Below, piece after piece: positions 56,542-64,000 of a stretch of 64,000 nt of DNA. Made by a program: the position numbers and the translations under genes. Position 1 is the first letter of the stretch, and each line of letters opens with the position of its first letter. Origin of the DNA: JALZMG01 sp963739975 (GTDB lineage Bacteria; Actinomycetota; Acidimicrobiia; Acidimicrobiales; Ilumatobacteraceae); assembly GCA_963739975.1 (NCBI GenBank), contig CAVUCK010000021.1, positions 1 to 64,000 on the forward strand, written 5' to 3'. The notes under the pieces are model-generated. The model saw only the letters and a program-made list of their open reading frames with translations, did no database searches and was not told the DNA's origin.

Positions 56542-58011
56542 GTGTCGCACGACCTGGTGCTGGCTGGTGGTCGGGTCCTCGATCCGGAGACCGGACTCGA
56601 CCGCCTGTGCGACGTGGGGATCGACGGTGACGCTGTCACGGCGATCGGGGATCGTCTCGAGGGCGCGACGACCGTCGACGTCGGTGGCCTCGTCGTCGGT
56701 CCTGGCTTCGTCGACCTCCATAGCCACGCGCAGACGCTGCCTGGACGGCGGCTCCAGGCTTGCGACGGGGTCACCACCGCACTTGACCTCGAAGCCGGCC
56801 GGGCGCCCGTGGAGCTCGCCTACGCGACGGAAGCGAACCGAGGGTCCCCGATCAACTACGGCTTCTCGGCGTCATGGGCTTCGGCGCGCATGCACGTGGT
56901 CGCGGACGGGCCGCTCGACGGAACTGCTGGGGCGATCTTCGGTGGGCTGGTCGGCACCGATTGGCAACAGGCGGCAACCGCGACGCAGGTAGCGCGGATC
57001 CTCGGCCAGATAGAGAACGACCTGGCCGCCGGCGCCGTCGGTATCGGAGTACTCATCGGGTACACACCCGGGGTTGATCCGGACGAGTACCTCGCCGTCG
57101 CCGCCCTGGCGGCTACCGCCGGGGTGCCGACCTTCACGCACTCGCGTGACATCGTCGAGTTGGCCCCGGCGACCTTGATCGACGGGGCGGAGGAGGTGGT
57201 GCGAACGGCGGGCACGACCGGCGCCCACATGCACTACTGCCATATCAACTCGACGTCGGGGCGGCACATCGATCGAGTGCTCGCGCTGGTCGATCGCTGC
57301 CAGGCCGAAGGCGCCAGCGTGACGACCGAGGCCTACCCCTACGGGTCGGGATCGACGGCGATCGGTGCTGCCTTCCTCGCACCGGAACGATTGCGTGAGC
57401 GCTTCCGCGGCACGACCTCGATCACCTACCTCCGCACGGGCGAGCGCGTCGCCGACGCGAGCCGACTTCGCGAGCTGCGAGCGACCGACCCCGGCGGGCT
57501 CGTCATCGCGGAGTTCCTCGACGAGTCCGAACCCGCCGACGCGGCATTGCTGCGCCGTTCGCTCCGGTTCCCCGACGCGATCGTCGCCAGCGACGCCATG
57601 CCACCGCTGTGGACCGACACCGTAGGCATGGACCCCAACGCCTGGCCGTTGCCGCCCGAAGCGGTCACCCATCCACGCACTGCCGGCACGTTCGCCCGCG
57701 CCCTGCGACTGTGGCGCCAGGAGGGTACGCCCCTCATCGACGCGGTCCGTCGCGCCACGCTGCTTCCCGCTCAGGTGCTCCAGGGTGCGGTTCCCGCAAT
57801 GCGCCGCAAGGGTCGCGTCCAGAACGGCACAGACGCCGATCTCGTCGTGTTCGACGAGCTGCGTGTCACCGACCAAGCGACCTACGCCGCTTCCACACAG
57901 CCGTCGTCCGGCATCGCTCACGTGATCGTCGGCGGGACATTCGTGGTTCGGGACCACCAACTCGTTCCAGATGCCCGTCCGGGAAGGCCGGTGCGCGCCT
58001 CGCCCCGGTGA
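56542..58011 (+). CDS. N-acyl-D-amino-acid deacylase family amidohydrolase
   Basis: The 489-residue protein is an amidohydrolase-superfamily enzyme: DLVLAGGRVLDPETGLDRLC, metal motif GPGFVDLHSHAQTL (His-x-His), THSRDIVELAPATLIDGAEE, HMHYCHINSTSGRHIDRVLA and the C-terminal RRKGRVQNGTDADLVVFDEL. Family members remove N-acyl groups from D-amino acids or hydrolyse related amides using zinc. GTG 56542 has a GGAGGGG site. It may be controlled by the upstream LAL regulator. Confidence 0.88.
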   Translation: MSHDLVLAGGRVLDPETGLDRLCDVGIDGDAVTAIGDRLEGATTVDVGGLVVGPGFVDLHSHAQTLPGRRLQACDGVTTALDLEAGRAPVELAYATEANRGSPINYGFSASWASARMHVVADGPLDGTAGAIFGGLVGTDWQQAATATQVARILGQIENDLAAGAVGIGVLIGYTPGVDPDEYLAVAALAATAGVPTFTHSRDIVELAPATLIDGAEEVVRTAGTTGAHMHYCHINSTSGRHIDRVLALVDRCQAEGASVTTEAYPYGSGSTAIGAAFLAPERLRERFRGTTSITYLRTGERVADASRLRELRATDPGGLVIAEFLDESEPADAALLRRSLRFPDAIVASDAMPPLWTDTVGMDPNAWPLPPEAVTHPRTAGTFARALRLWRQEGTPLIDAVRRATLLPAQVLQGAVPAMRRKGRVQNGTDADLVVFDELRVTDQATYAASTQPSSGIAHVIVGGTFVVRDHQLVPDARPGRPVRASPR

Positions 58012-58167
58012 CGCAACCCGCATCTCGCGATCCTGACGAGTACGAAGGCCTGCGACGGGGAGACGCTCACCGAGTACGCGGGAACGCCGGTTGTTGAGAG
58101 CGATGACCCGTTGTCGTGCAGCACGGCCGATCGTTGCGGTGACGTCGCCGCGTACCACAGTGACGGG

Positions 58168-58305
58168 ATGCAGGGTGCGCGGCCGGTCCTGCGCACCCTG
58201 CGCGACGGTGGTCAGCGGTTCCGGGCCGGCCCGGCATCGTCGACCGTCGCCGTGGTGGCCTGCGTCCTGTTCGTCGCCGTTGGTAGCTCGCTGTTCTTCG
58301 TCTGA
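58168..58305 (+). CDS. Possible small single-pass membrane protein
   Basis: A 45-residue frame starts MQGARPVLRTLRDGGQRFRA and ends with a hydrophobic helix SSTVAVVACVLFVAVGSSLF before the stop, giving the layout of a positively charged N-terminus and a C-terminal anchor. It fills most of the 58012-58348 gap before the S41 gene. No family was recognised, so a chance frame is possible. The rest of that gap holds nothing clear. Confidence 0.35.
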   Translation: MQGARPVLRTLRDGGQRFRAGPASSTVAVVACVLFVAVGSSLFFV

Positions 58306-58348
58306 CGCCAGCGAGAACGCACAACGACGCCCTCGACCGCTCGCCAGC

Positions 58349-59380
58349 GTGCTGGCGCTCACCATGTTCTTGGCGGTGAGCACTTGTAGCGACGACGGCC
58401 CGCAGCTGGGGCCGCTGGTTGCGCCGGCGGCGACGCTGGTCGAGCCGGAGCAGGTGGCTCGAGATCTGGGATGGCTCCTGTCGGCGCTGGATCTCATCGA
58501 GGAGCGCGCCTACTTCAGCGAGCGGGTCGACTGGCCGGACCGCCGTCGCGGGGCCGAGCAGCTTGCGGCGACCAACCCGGGCGCGGCGCAGATGGGGGCC
58601 TATCTGACCGCCGTGTTGAACGATCTTGGCGATAACCACAGCCGTCGTATGCATCCGCTCACGGTCGAGGCGTCGCTGTCACCCGATGCTGAGTCGGCGT
58701 CTCGTCCGAGTGGCGAGGTCATGGCGGGCGAGGTTGGGTACGTGCGGCTCCCGGCATTCAGCGGGGCATCGGCAAGAGGAGACGACGGACGGCTCGTCTT
58801 CGCGGTGACTCCCGGATACGTGAGCTACGTCGAGGCGGCCCGGACGCTGCTTGGCGAGCCAGCTGTGTGCGGCTGGATCGTCGACCTGCGTGGCAACACG
58901 GGCGGGAACGTGTACCCGATGCTGGCGGCTGCGTTCCCGCTGCTCGGCCCCGGTGTCGCCGTGGGCTTCGAAGCGTCGAACGGTGACCTGTCCGGAATCA
59001 GCCTGTCGATCGACGGCGTTCCGTCAGGCGCCCGTGAGGTCAGTCGGGTCGGACCGCTCGAAGCGACCGATCAGCCGGCTCAGCGCGTCGCAGTCCTCAC
59101 CGATGGCGCCACCGCGAGTGCCGGCGAGATCGTCGCCGTCGCCGTGCGTCACCGTCCCAACACTCGGTCCTTCGGCACGCCCACTCGCGGGATACCGACT
59201 GGGAACGAAGCGTTCACGCTGAGCGACGGATCGCAGCTGTACGTGACGACGGGGGTGAGCGTGGATCGGGAGGGCGGCACCCACGATGAACCGATCGATC
59301 CCGACGAGTTCACCTCGACTGGCCGAGACGCGCTCGCCGCCGCGACGAGCTGGTTGCAGTCGAGCGCGGAGTGCGCGTAG
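58349..59380 (+). CDS. S41 family (tail-specific protease-like) peptidase
   Basis: The ~343-residue protein begins with a signal-like segment (VLALTMFLAVSTCSDDG), perhaps a poor lipobox. The C-terminal S41 domain shows GEVGYVRLPAFSGA, WIVDLRGNTGGNVYPMLAAA, VLTDGATASAGEIVAVAV with the nucleophilic Ser, and SFGTPTRGIPTGNEAFTLSD. No PDZ domain is seen. It would degrade peptides outside the membrane. GTG 58349 is used since it begins the hydrophobic leader. Confidence 0.85.
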   Translation: MLALTMFLAVSTCSDDGPQLGPLVAPAATLVEPEQVARDLGWLLSALDLIEERAYFSERVDWPDRRRGAEQLAATNPGAAQMGAYLTAVLNDLGDNHSRRMHPLTVEASLSPDAESASRPSGEVMAGEVGYVRLPAFSGASARGDDGRLVFAVTPGYVSYVEAARTLLGEPAVCGWIVDLRGNTGGNVYPMLAAAFPLLGPGVAVGFEASNGDLSGISLSIDGVPSGAREVSRVGPLEATDQPAQRVAVLTDGATASAGEIVAVAVRHRPNTRSFGTPTRGIPTGNEAFTLSDGSQLYVTTGVSVDREGGTHDEPIDPDEFTSTGRDALAAATSWLQSSAECA

Positions 59381-59438
59381 TTCCCCCGCGGTCGGCCCGT
59401 CTCCGATGGCCGCGGTCGGCTGTCTAGTGTCGAGGTCG

Positions 59439-61406
59439 ATGTTGAAGCGGATGCTCGTTGTGCCGTTGCTGCTCGGGGTGCTGGCGGTGCCGGTCGTCGC
59501 GGCGGCGTCGCCGCCGGAGATCGCGAGCCCAGCGGGGCCGAACGGCGGACCGGGCGTGATCAAGGTCGGCGCCGCGTCACGGTCGGTGCTACCGACGGTC
59601 GACGGTTCCCACGACTACCTCGCCGCGGTGGCCCCCGATCCGCAGGACCCGTTCTCGCCCGGGCTCTTCGTGCCCGCGTGGGACCAGGGCCGCGTCGCGG
59701 TGGGCAACGGCGACCCCGACTCGCACTGGGTTCACGACGACATGCAAGTCACGGCGGTGGCGTTCCAGCCCCAGCAGGGCAAGGACATCACGGTCGTCGT
59801 CGCCGCCAACCTGTACATGATCTTCGGTACTGACGGCGATGTCATCCGTGAGCGGGTGGCAGCACTGGTCGGTCCGTCGGTCGCCGATCGGTTGGAGATC
59901 GCCATCTCCGCCGACCACAACCACCACGGCCCGGACACCGCCTTCGACATCAACCACGAGTGGTACGACCTGATGATCGATCAGACCGCGGCGGCCGTCG
60001 CCGAGGCGATCGCCGAGTTGCGGCCGGCCCGCCTGGACGTCGCCCAGACCGACCACCATTTCGGGCTGCGCGACTCGCGCGACCCACAGGTCTTGGACCC
60101 GACGCTCGGTGTCCTGCGGGCGACGGCCACGAACGGCTCGACGATCGCGACGCTGCTGTTCTGGGCCAACCACCCGGAGACGACCTTGTTCTGGGAGCCG
60201 CCGACGGACGGAATCGTCGACGACTGCGCGCAGATCGGCCTGGACCCGTGCACGTTCGAGGACCGGTACTTCACGGCCGACTTCCCGGGGTGGGCGACGA
60301 GGATCATCGAGGAGCAGCTCGGGGGCGAGGCGGCGTACTTCAACGGCGCCATCGGCGGCCTCATCACGCCGCTCGGCGCCAACGTCTGGGAGGTCGACGA
60401 AGACGCGCCGCTCGGGCTGGGGCTCGTCCCACCTGCGGGGGCCGAGCCGCCGCTCGGCGCCACGGACTTCCACCAGCGCAACTTCCGCCGCGCCTACCTG
60501 ATCGGGCGCGAGCTGGCGACGGCGGCGCTGACGGCATTGGAGTCGGCAGCCCCGGTCCCGCGGCCGACCGTCGAGTACGACGTCGCGACGGTCTACACGC
60601 GCATGTCCCACATCGGCTTCCGCCTGCTGCTGGTGCGCGGCGACGACGGCTTCACGTCGCTCGGCCACACCCCGGGGATGCTGTACACGTGCCCGGCCAC
60701 GGGGCCCAAGGACGACACGACATGCGCGCCCGACGGCTTCGCGACCGAGGCTGACCCGTTCGTCGGCGAGATCCGGGCTGGCGACCACGCGCGGACCCGA
60801 GTGGCATACCTGCGCATCGGTCCCGTGGGAACGATGTGGCTGCCGGCCGAGGTGCTGCCTGAGTCGACGATCGGGATGCCCGCCGGGTATCCGGCGACGC
60901 CGGAGCAGTGGCACGCCGACGATCCCACGTTGCATGCGTTCGGCGCCGACTACCTCACGTCGGGGTATGTCAAGAACCGCATGTCCGACCACTACCGCTG
61001 GATCGTCGGGCTCGGCAATGACGAGCTCGGCTACGCCGTCCCGCTGTCGGACTACCGCGTCCTGTGCGTCGCCGACGCCATCGCCGGCCCCGGCACCTGC
61101 CAGTCCCTCTACGACGGCGGCGTGATCGAGTTCCCCGACGCCGTCGCCGGCGCGACGTGCAAGGCGATCACCGAGGACCCGTCCCTGCTGCCCGACGTCG
61201 AGGCAGCCGCGACCGCGCTCTCGGCGAGCTGCCGCTACGGGCAGGCGTTCGGCGAGGCCGAGGACCACTACGAGGAGACGAACTCGGCCGGCTGGGACCT
61301 CGAAGCGGACATCCTCGCCGCCGTCGGCGCACTGACCGGGTCGAACGACCCGACGGTCGTCAACCCCGACTTCGCCGGGTGGTGGATCGGCCACCTGCCC
61401 GGGTAG
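59439..61406 (+). CDS. Secreted neutral/alkaline ceramidase-like protein
   Basis: The 655-residue protein starts with a signal peptide (MLKRMLVVPLLLGVLAVPVV, ending AAAS). The body resembles the neutral ceramidase N-terminal domain: VAVGNGDPDSHWVHDDMQVT, AISADHNHHGPDTAFDIN (metal-type histidines), TLLFWANHPETTLFWE (third ligand region), AAYFNGAIGGLITPLGAN and IVGLGNDELGYAVPLSDYRV. Neutral ceramidases are secreted zinc amidases of sphingolipids; related bacterial proteins have unknown substrates. Six cysteines in the second half suggest disulfides, consistent with export. Confidence 0.85.
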   Translation: MLKRMLVVPLLLGVLAVPVVAAASPPEIASPAGPNGGPGVIKVGAASRSVLPTVDGSHDYLAAVAPDPQDPFSPGLFVPAWDQGRVAVGNGDPDSHWVHDDMQVTAVAFQPQQGKDITVVVAANLYMIFGTDGDVIRERVAALVGPSVADRLEIAISADHNHHGPDTAFDINHEWYDLMIDQTAAAVAEAIAELRPARLDVAQTDHHFGLRDSRDPQVLDPTLGVLRATATNGSTIATLLFWANHPETTLFWEPPTDGIVDDCAQIGLDPCTFEDRYFTADFPGWATRIIEEQLGGEAAYFNGAIGGLITPLGANVWEVDEDAPLGLGLVPPAGAEPPLGATDFHQRNFRRAYLIGRELATAALTALESAAPVPRPTVEYDVATVYTRMSHIGFRLLLVRGDDGFTSLGHTPGMLYTCPATGPKDDTTCAPDGFATEADPFVGEIRAGDHARTRVAYLRIGPVGTMWLPAEVLPESTIGMPAGYPATPEQWHADDPTLHAFGADYLTSGYVKNRMSDHYRWIVGLGNDELGYAVPLSDYRVLCVADAIAGPGTCQSLYDGGVIEFPDAVAGATCKAITEDPSLLPDVEAAATALSASCRYGQAFGEAEDHYEETNSAGWDLEADILAAVGALTGSNDPTVVNPDFAGWWIGHLPG

Positions 61407-61502
61407 CCCAGCGAGGCTCCAGGCCCGGTCATTCGACGAGCCCGAGCACACCGACGGCGGCGTCGATCAGATCGGGATCCAGCCGGGAATGGCGTCCGTG
61501 GT

Positions 61503-61847
61503 TCAGCGCAGCACGAGCGTGTGGTTCACGCTCGTGATGGGGACGTCCAGGCGGCGCATGCCGCGCAGGGACGCGTTCGTGCTCGAGGTGGGCCAGCACC
61601 AGTCGAATGTGGTCGTCGGCAGCCAGGTCCTCACGTCGCCGGCCCATTCGAGTCCGGTGTCGGTCTCCGCGTACCAGAAGTACCTAGCCCCGTTCGACGC
61701 GCCGCCGCGCACCGTTGCGGTGCCTCCAGGAGGGATCTGCCACCAGCCCTTCTTCGCCCAGTTGTCGCCGTCCGGGCAATTCGGATAGTGGTAGGCGAGG
61801 GCGAAGTAGATCCGTGCGTTTCCGTCGTTCCGAACGTAGATGGCCAC
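61503..61847 (-). CDS. DUF1036 family protein
   Basis: The 114-residue protein matches DUF1036: YVRNDGNARIYFALAYHYPN, then the hallmark NWAKKGWWQIPPGGTATV, RYFWYAETDTGLEWAGD and a Cys/Trp pair FDWCWP. The role is unknown; relatives are often exported, but no signal peptide is seen here. The GTG start lies one base beyond the stop of the preceding small gene, whose end supplies the GAGGAGG site, so the two are translationally coupled. Confidence 0.85.
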   Translation of the reverse strand: MAIYVRNDGNARIYFALAYHYPNCPDGDNWAKKGWWQIPPGGTATVRGGASNGARYFWYAETDTGLEWAGDVRTWLPTTTFDWCWPTSSTNASLRGMRRLDVPITSVNHTLVLR

Positions 61848-61848
61848 G

Positions 61849-62073
61849 TCATTCCTCCTCGGTCATGCTGCGAGGCGGCGGGAAGGGATCATCATCGGCC
61901 ACGTCGTAGGACGAGGACTCCAGCACGCCGGAAGCGTGGACGTCTGCCGTCGAATCAGGCGCACGGTTGTCCCGGTCCATCGTCGGACTTACGGCGTCAG
62001 GGTCCGGCAACACCCCGAGGGCCGCGACCTCCTCGGCGTTCAAACTGCGGACGAGCTCCTTTGGATCGCTCAT
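61849..62073 (-). CDS. Small acidic hypothetical protein
   Basis: The 74-residue protein starts MSDPKELVRSLNAEEVAALG with a strong GGGAGGG ribosome site and becomes a disordered, acidic tail (DPDAVSPTMDRDNRAPDSTA ... ADDDPFPPP). It is not a family I recognise. The tight coupling with the DUF1036 gene suggests a partner protein. Confidence 0.6.
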   Translation of the reverse strand: MSDPKELVRSLNAEEVAALGVLPDPDAVSPTMDRDNRAPDSTADVHASGVLESSSYDVADDDPFPPPRSMTEEE

Positions 62074-62311
62074 ACGGACCCTCCCTTCGAATGGAACGGC
62101 CCGCAGGCGCGAGCTGTTCATCGGTGCTGCGCTGAAGTCGCCCGTCCTCTACGGCGGGTATCGAACCCTCAACCGGCCCCGTGCGCAGCCCGGGACCTCT
62201 ACATCCCCGGCACGATGGAACCTATTGCCTGGCGGACTCCCGGTCAACCGACGCGCACCGCCGACACGGGATGACGAGGTACGACGCTTCGCCCGTCGGC
62301 GATGGTGTTCG

Positions 62312-62719
62312 TCAGCGAGGCGGCGACGCCGGCTCGCCGACGGGAGCGAAGCCCCAGCCGAGCTGAGCCAGCATCTCGACGAAGTTCGACCCCAGCCACT
62401 GGTCGACGATCTGTCCGCCTTCGTCGAAGCGGAACGCGAGCATGAACGAGGTCTCGACATGACGCTCGGTGGGCTGCTCCACGAACAGCCATGGACCCTG
62501 TTGCGTTCCTCGGACGTGGTGGAACACGACCACCATGTCGCCTTCGGCGACGACCCACTTCACGTCGGCGCGAACGTCCGGAAAGGCGCTGACGAGGCCA
62601 CGGCCCGAGGCCAGTACCGCTGGGTTGGACGTGAACTCTTCGAGGGCGTCGAGGTCATGGCCGTTGGTCACTCGCTCGATCAGATCCAACACCCGAGCCT
62701 TGTTCCGCTCCGCAGACAT
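62312..62719 (-). CDS. SnoaL-like ester cyclase-type protein
   Basis: The 135-residue protein fits the SnoaL-like NTF2 fold: KARVLDLIERVTNGHDLDAL, RGLVSAFPDVRADVKWVVAE, GDMVVVFHHVRGTQQGPWLF and MLAFRFDEGGQIVDQWLGSN. It is the second SnoaL-like protein of the window but is not close to the first. Its 5' region holds a double hairpin. Substrate unknown. Confidence 0.82.
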   Translation of the reverse strand: MSAERNKARVLDLIERVTNGHDLDALEEFTSNPAVLASGRGLVSAFPDVRADVKWVVAEGDMVVVFHHVRGTQQGPWLFVEQPTERHVETSFMLAFRFDEGGQIVDQWLGSNFVEMLAQLGWGFAPVGEPASPPR

Positions 62720-62771
62720 GCGCACAGGTTGCCCGATCGAGCGCAGGCGCGCGGTGCTCGGCCATCACCAT

Positions 62772-62841
62772 CTGGGCGCCGAGGTTCTCAAGTTCGAGAA
62801 CCTGCGCGCCCAGAAGGGCGATTGAGAACCTCCGCGCCCAG
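62772..62841 (-). repeat. Hairpin with duplicated arm (alternative pairings)
   Basis: The arm CTGGGCGC-CG-AGGTTCTC (62772-62789) pairs with GAGAACCT-GC-GCGCCCAG (62796-62813) across a six-base loop. A second copy of the pairing arm, GAGAACCT-CC-GCGCCCAG, lies at 62824-62841. Only one can pair at a time. It lies between the methyltransferase stop and the SnoaL-like start on the minus strand, so it is either a terminator or a leader switch. Confidence 0.6.
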
Positions 62842-62933
62842 TTGGATGCGAGCGCGACATGTCGGTGGGACTCGGCGCTGGTCGTGGGCGGTGGGACGCG
62901 ACGACCCACACATCGCCTGTGGCCAGTTCGGGG

Positions 62934-63539
62934 TCAGTCGCGGGTGGCGAGGACGGCGAGCATGTCCGTGTGTGCGGCGTGCTCGCTGATGGTCACGTCG
63001 TCGAAGCCGTGCGACGAGAGGTGGTCGGCGAACACCTGCGCCTGCTCGGGCGTCCAGCCGTGGCTGGCGAGGCCGGTGGCGCCCGGCGTGGTGCGACGCT
63101 CGAGCGCGAGGAACCGGCCGCCGCGACGGAGGACACGGTGGACCTCGGCCACACCGGCGTCGACGTCCTGCCAGTGGTGGACCGTGGCGATCGACCAGGC
63201 AACGGTGGCGAGGCCGGCCTCGATGGGCAGGGCCTCCGCCGTCCCGACGGCGTAGCGAACGCGGCGGTGGCGGGAGGCGAGCCGGGCCACTCGCAGCATG
63301 ACGGGCGCCGGGTCCACCCCGATCACGGTCGCTCCGCGGGCGGCGGTGTGGTGGGCCGTGGCGCCGGAGCCGCAGCCGATGTCGACGACCACGTCGCCAG
63401 GCCCGACGGCGGTGAGTCGACTGGCCAGGGTGGATCGAGGCGCGTGTCGGACGCGGAACAGCGCGGCGCAGAGCAGTCCGCGGGCGCCGGAGAACCCGCC
63501 GTGATGCCGGTGGTGGTTCGGGACGGTGTCGACGTTCAT
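62934..63539 (-). CDS. Class I SAM-dependent methyltransferase
   Basis: The 201-residue protein has motif I VVVDIGCGSGATAHHTAARG, the acidic VIGVDPAPVML, VGTAEALPIEAGLATVAW and HRVLRRGGRFLALERRTTPG. It is of the Methyltransf_11 kind with a His-rich N-terminus (NHHRHHGGF). ATG 63539 is used. It is divergent from a MerR regulator with a palindrome between, so it is probably a target of that regulator. Confidence 0.87.
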   Translation of the reverse strand: MNVDTVPNHHRHHGGFSGARGLLCAALFRVRHAPRSTLASRLTAVGPGDVVVDIGCGSGATAHHTAARGATVIGVDPAPVMLRVARLASRHRRVRYAVGTAEALPIEAGLATVAWSIATVHHWQDVDAGVAEVHRVLRRGGRFLALERRTTPGATGLASHGWTPEQAQVFADHLSSHGFDDVTISEHAAHTDMLAVLATRD

Positions 63540-63556
63540 CCTTCCGACGTTGACAG

Positions 63557-63572
63557 TTGAACCCAAGTTCAA
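63557..63572. promoter_or_regulatory. MerR-type operator TTGAAC-CCAA-GTTCAA
   Basis: A perfect inverted repeat of six bases around CCAA, just after TTGACA (63550-63555), in the 55-bp gap between the methyltransferase and merR-type starts. MerR proteins bind such dyads between promoter elements. Confidence 0.6.
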
Positions 63573-63594
63573 GTCAAGTGATGGGATGGATGGG

Positions 63595-64000
63595 ATGCTG
63601 ACGATCGGGGAGGTCGCTCGACGGGCCGGAGTCGCGACCTCAGCGGTCCGCTTCTACGAGCGGCGCGGCTTGCTCGCTCCCGACGGCCGCCAATCCGGCC
63701 AGCGCCGCTATCGACCTGACACGCTGCGCCGGCTGGTGTTCATCGGCATGCTGCAGGACGCCGGGCTCCCCCTCGACGACATCGGCGGAATCCTCGACGC
63801 CGAGTCGGTCGGCGACTGGAAAGCGATCGCCGTCCAGCGGCTCGAGGCCCTCGACGCCGAGATCGAGCAGCTCCAGCGGGCTCGCTCGTACCTTGCTGGC
63901 GCGCTGCTGTGCCGCTTCGACCATCCGGCGACCGACTGTCGGATCATGGGCGCCGAGATCGATCGCCGCCTGCACCGCACCGCCCGCCCCGACGCTTCGC
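63595..64000 (+). CDS. MerR family transcriptional regulator, cut by window edge
   Basis: The frame begins MLTIGEVARRAGVATSAVRF, YERRGLLAPDGRQSGQRRYR, the winged HTH of MerR proteins, then a dimerisation helix (WKAIAVQRLEALDAEIEQLQ) and a Cys-containing end LLCRFDHPATDCRIMG, which may bind a metal or redox ligand. ATG 63586 is an in-frame alternative start. The 3' end lies outside the window. It faces the methyltransferase gene. Confidence 0.9.
   Translation, partial: MLTIGEVARRAGVATSAVRFYERRGLLAPDGRQSGQRRYRPDTLRRLVFIGMLQDAGLPLDDIGGILDAESVGDWKAIAVQRLEALDAEIEQLQRARSYLAGALLCRFDHPATDCRIMGAEIDRRLHRTARPDAS

Noticed and set aside
62140..62180. tRNA T-arm-like string (GGTTCGATACCC on the minus strand)
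   Set aside because: No matching T stem, anticodon arm or acceptor pairing could be built around it.

Overview
This is a GC-rich, densely coded window. The many GTG and TTG starts, the short gene ending in NHGKRPN (a bL37-like ribosomal protein known from Actinobacteria) and the mix of gene families point to an actinobacterium. An Acidimicrobiia-like lineage (Ilumatobacter or Iamia relatives) is my inference; no rRNA is present to confirm it.

1-17.8 kb is ordinary, tightly packed chromosome. It holds ychF (cut by the left edge), a sugar-phosphate isomerase-like protein, a sulfur-scavenging block (SulP transporter, arylsulfatase, DUF3291), a PHP-domain phosphoesterase, a phosphotransferase, a class C beta-lactamase-fold hydrolase, glutathione peroxidase, bL37, prolyl oligopeptidase, a VOC protein, an L,D-transpeptidase-like protein, a PD-(D/E)XK nuclease, prfC and a PsiE-like protein. 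Long palindromic elements sit between several of these genes. A tRNA-Leu(UAA) at 17.86 kb marks a change of character.

18-36.6 kb looks like an accessory, decaying region. It has sparse small genes, three divergent TetR/target pairs with visible operator palindromes, an intact IS110 element with a candidate bridge-RNA end, an internally deleted second IS110 copy, one intact and one decayed toxin-antitoxin module, and many broken genes (ABC transporter, P-loop kinase, methyltransferase stub, cyclic-nucleotide-binding-like protein). Several breaks are single-base indels, so consensus errors must be excluded before all are called pseudogenes.

36.67-40.79 kb holds the most interesting locus: three overlapping genes in one operon. 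They encode (i) a 217-residue protein with 20 cysteines and a 13-residue, Thr/Cys-containing tandem repeat, (ii) a protein resembling the phosphothreonine-lyase/HopA1-like proteins of lanthipeptide pathways, and (iii) a fusion of a PqqD/RRE-like domain, a protein kinase and a LanC-like cyclase with a Cys/Cys-Cys zinc-ligand set. I propose a split lanthipeptide-type (RiPP) system with an unusual internal repetitive substrate.

40.8-64 kb is mostly metabolic. It contains a cyclase-family hydrolase, LysR, a 14-TM MFS exporter, msrA, two epoxide hydrolases (plus a remnant of a third) around a Moco oxidoreductase / flavin reductase / zinc-ribbon operon, a degenerate SDR, a large LuxR (LAL) regulator, an N-acyl-D-amino-acid deacylase, an S41 protease, a secreted ceramidase-like enzyme, a DUF1036 pair, SnoaL-like proteins, a methyltransferase and a divergent MerR regulator cut by the right edge.
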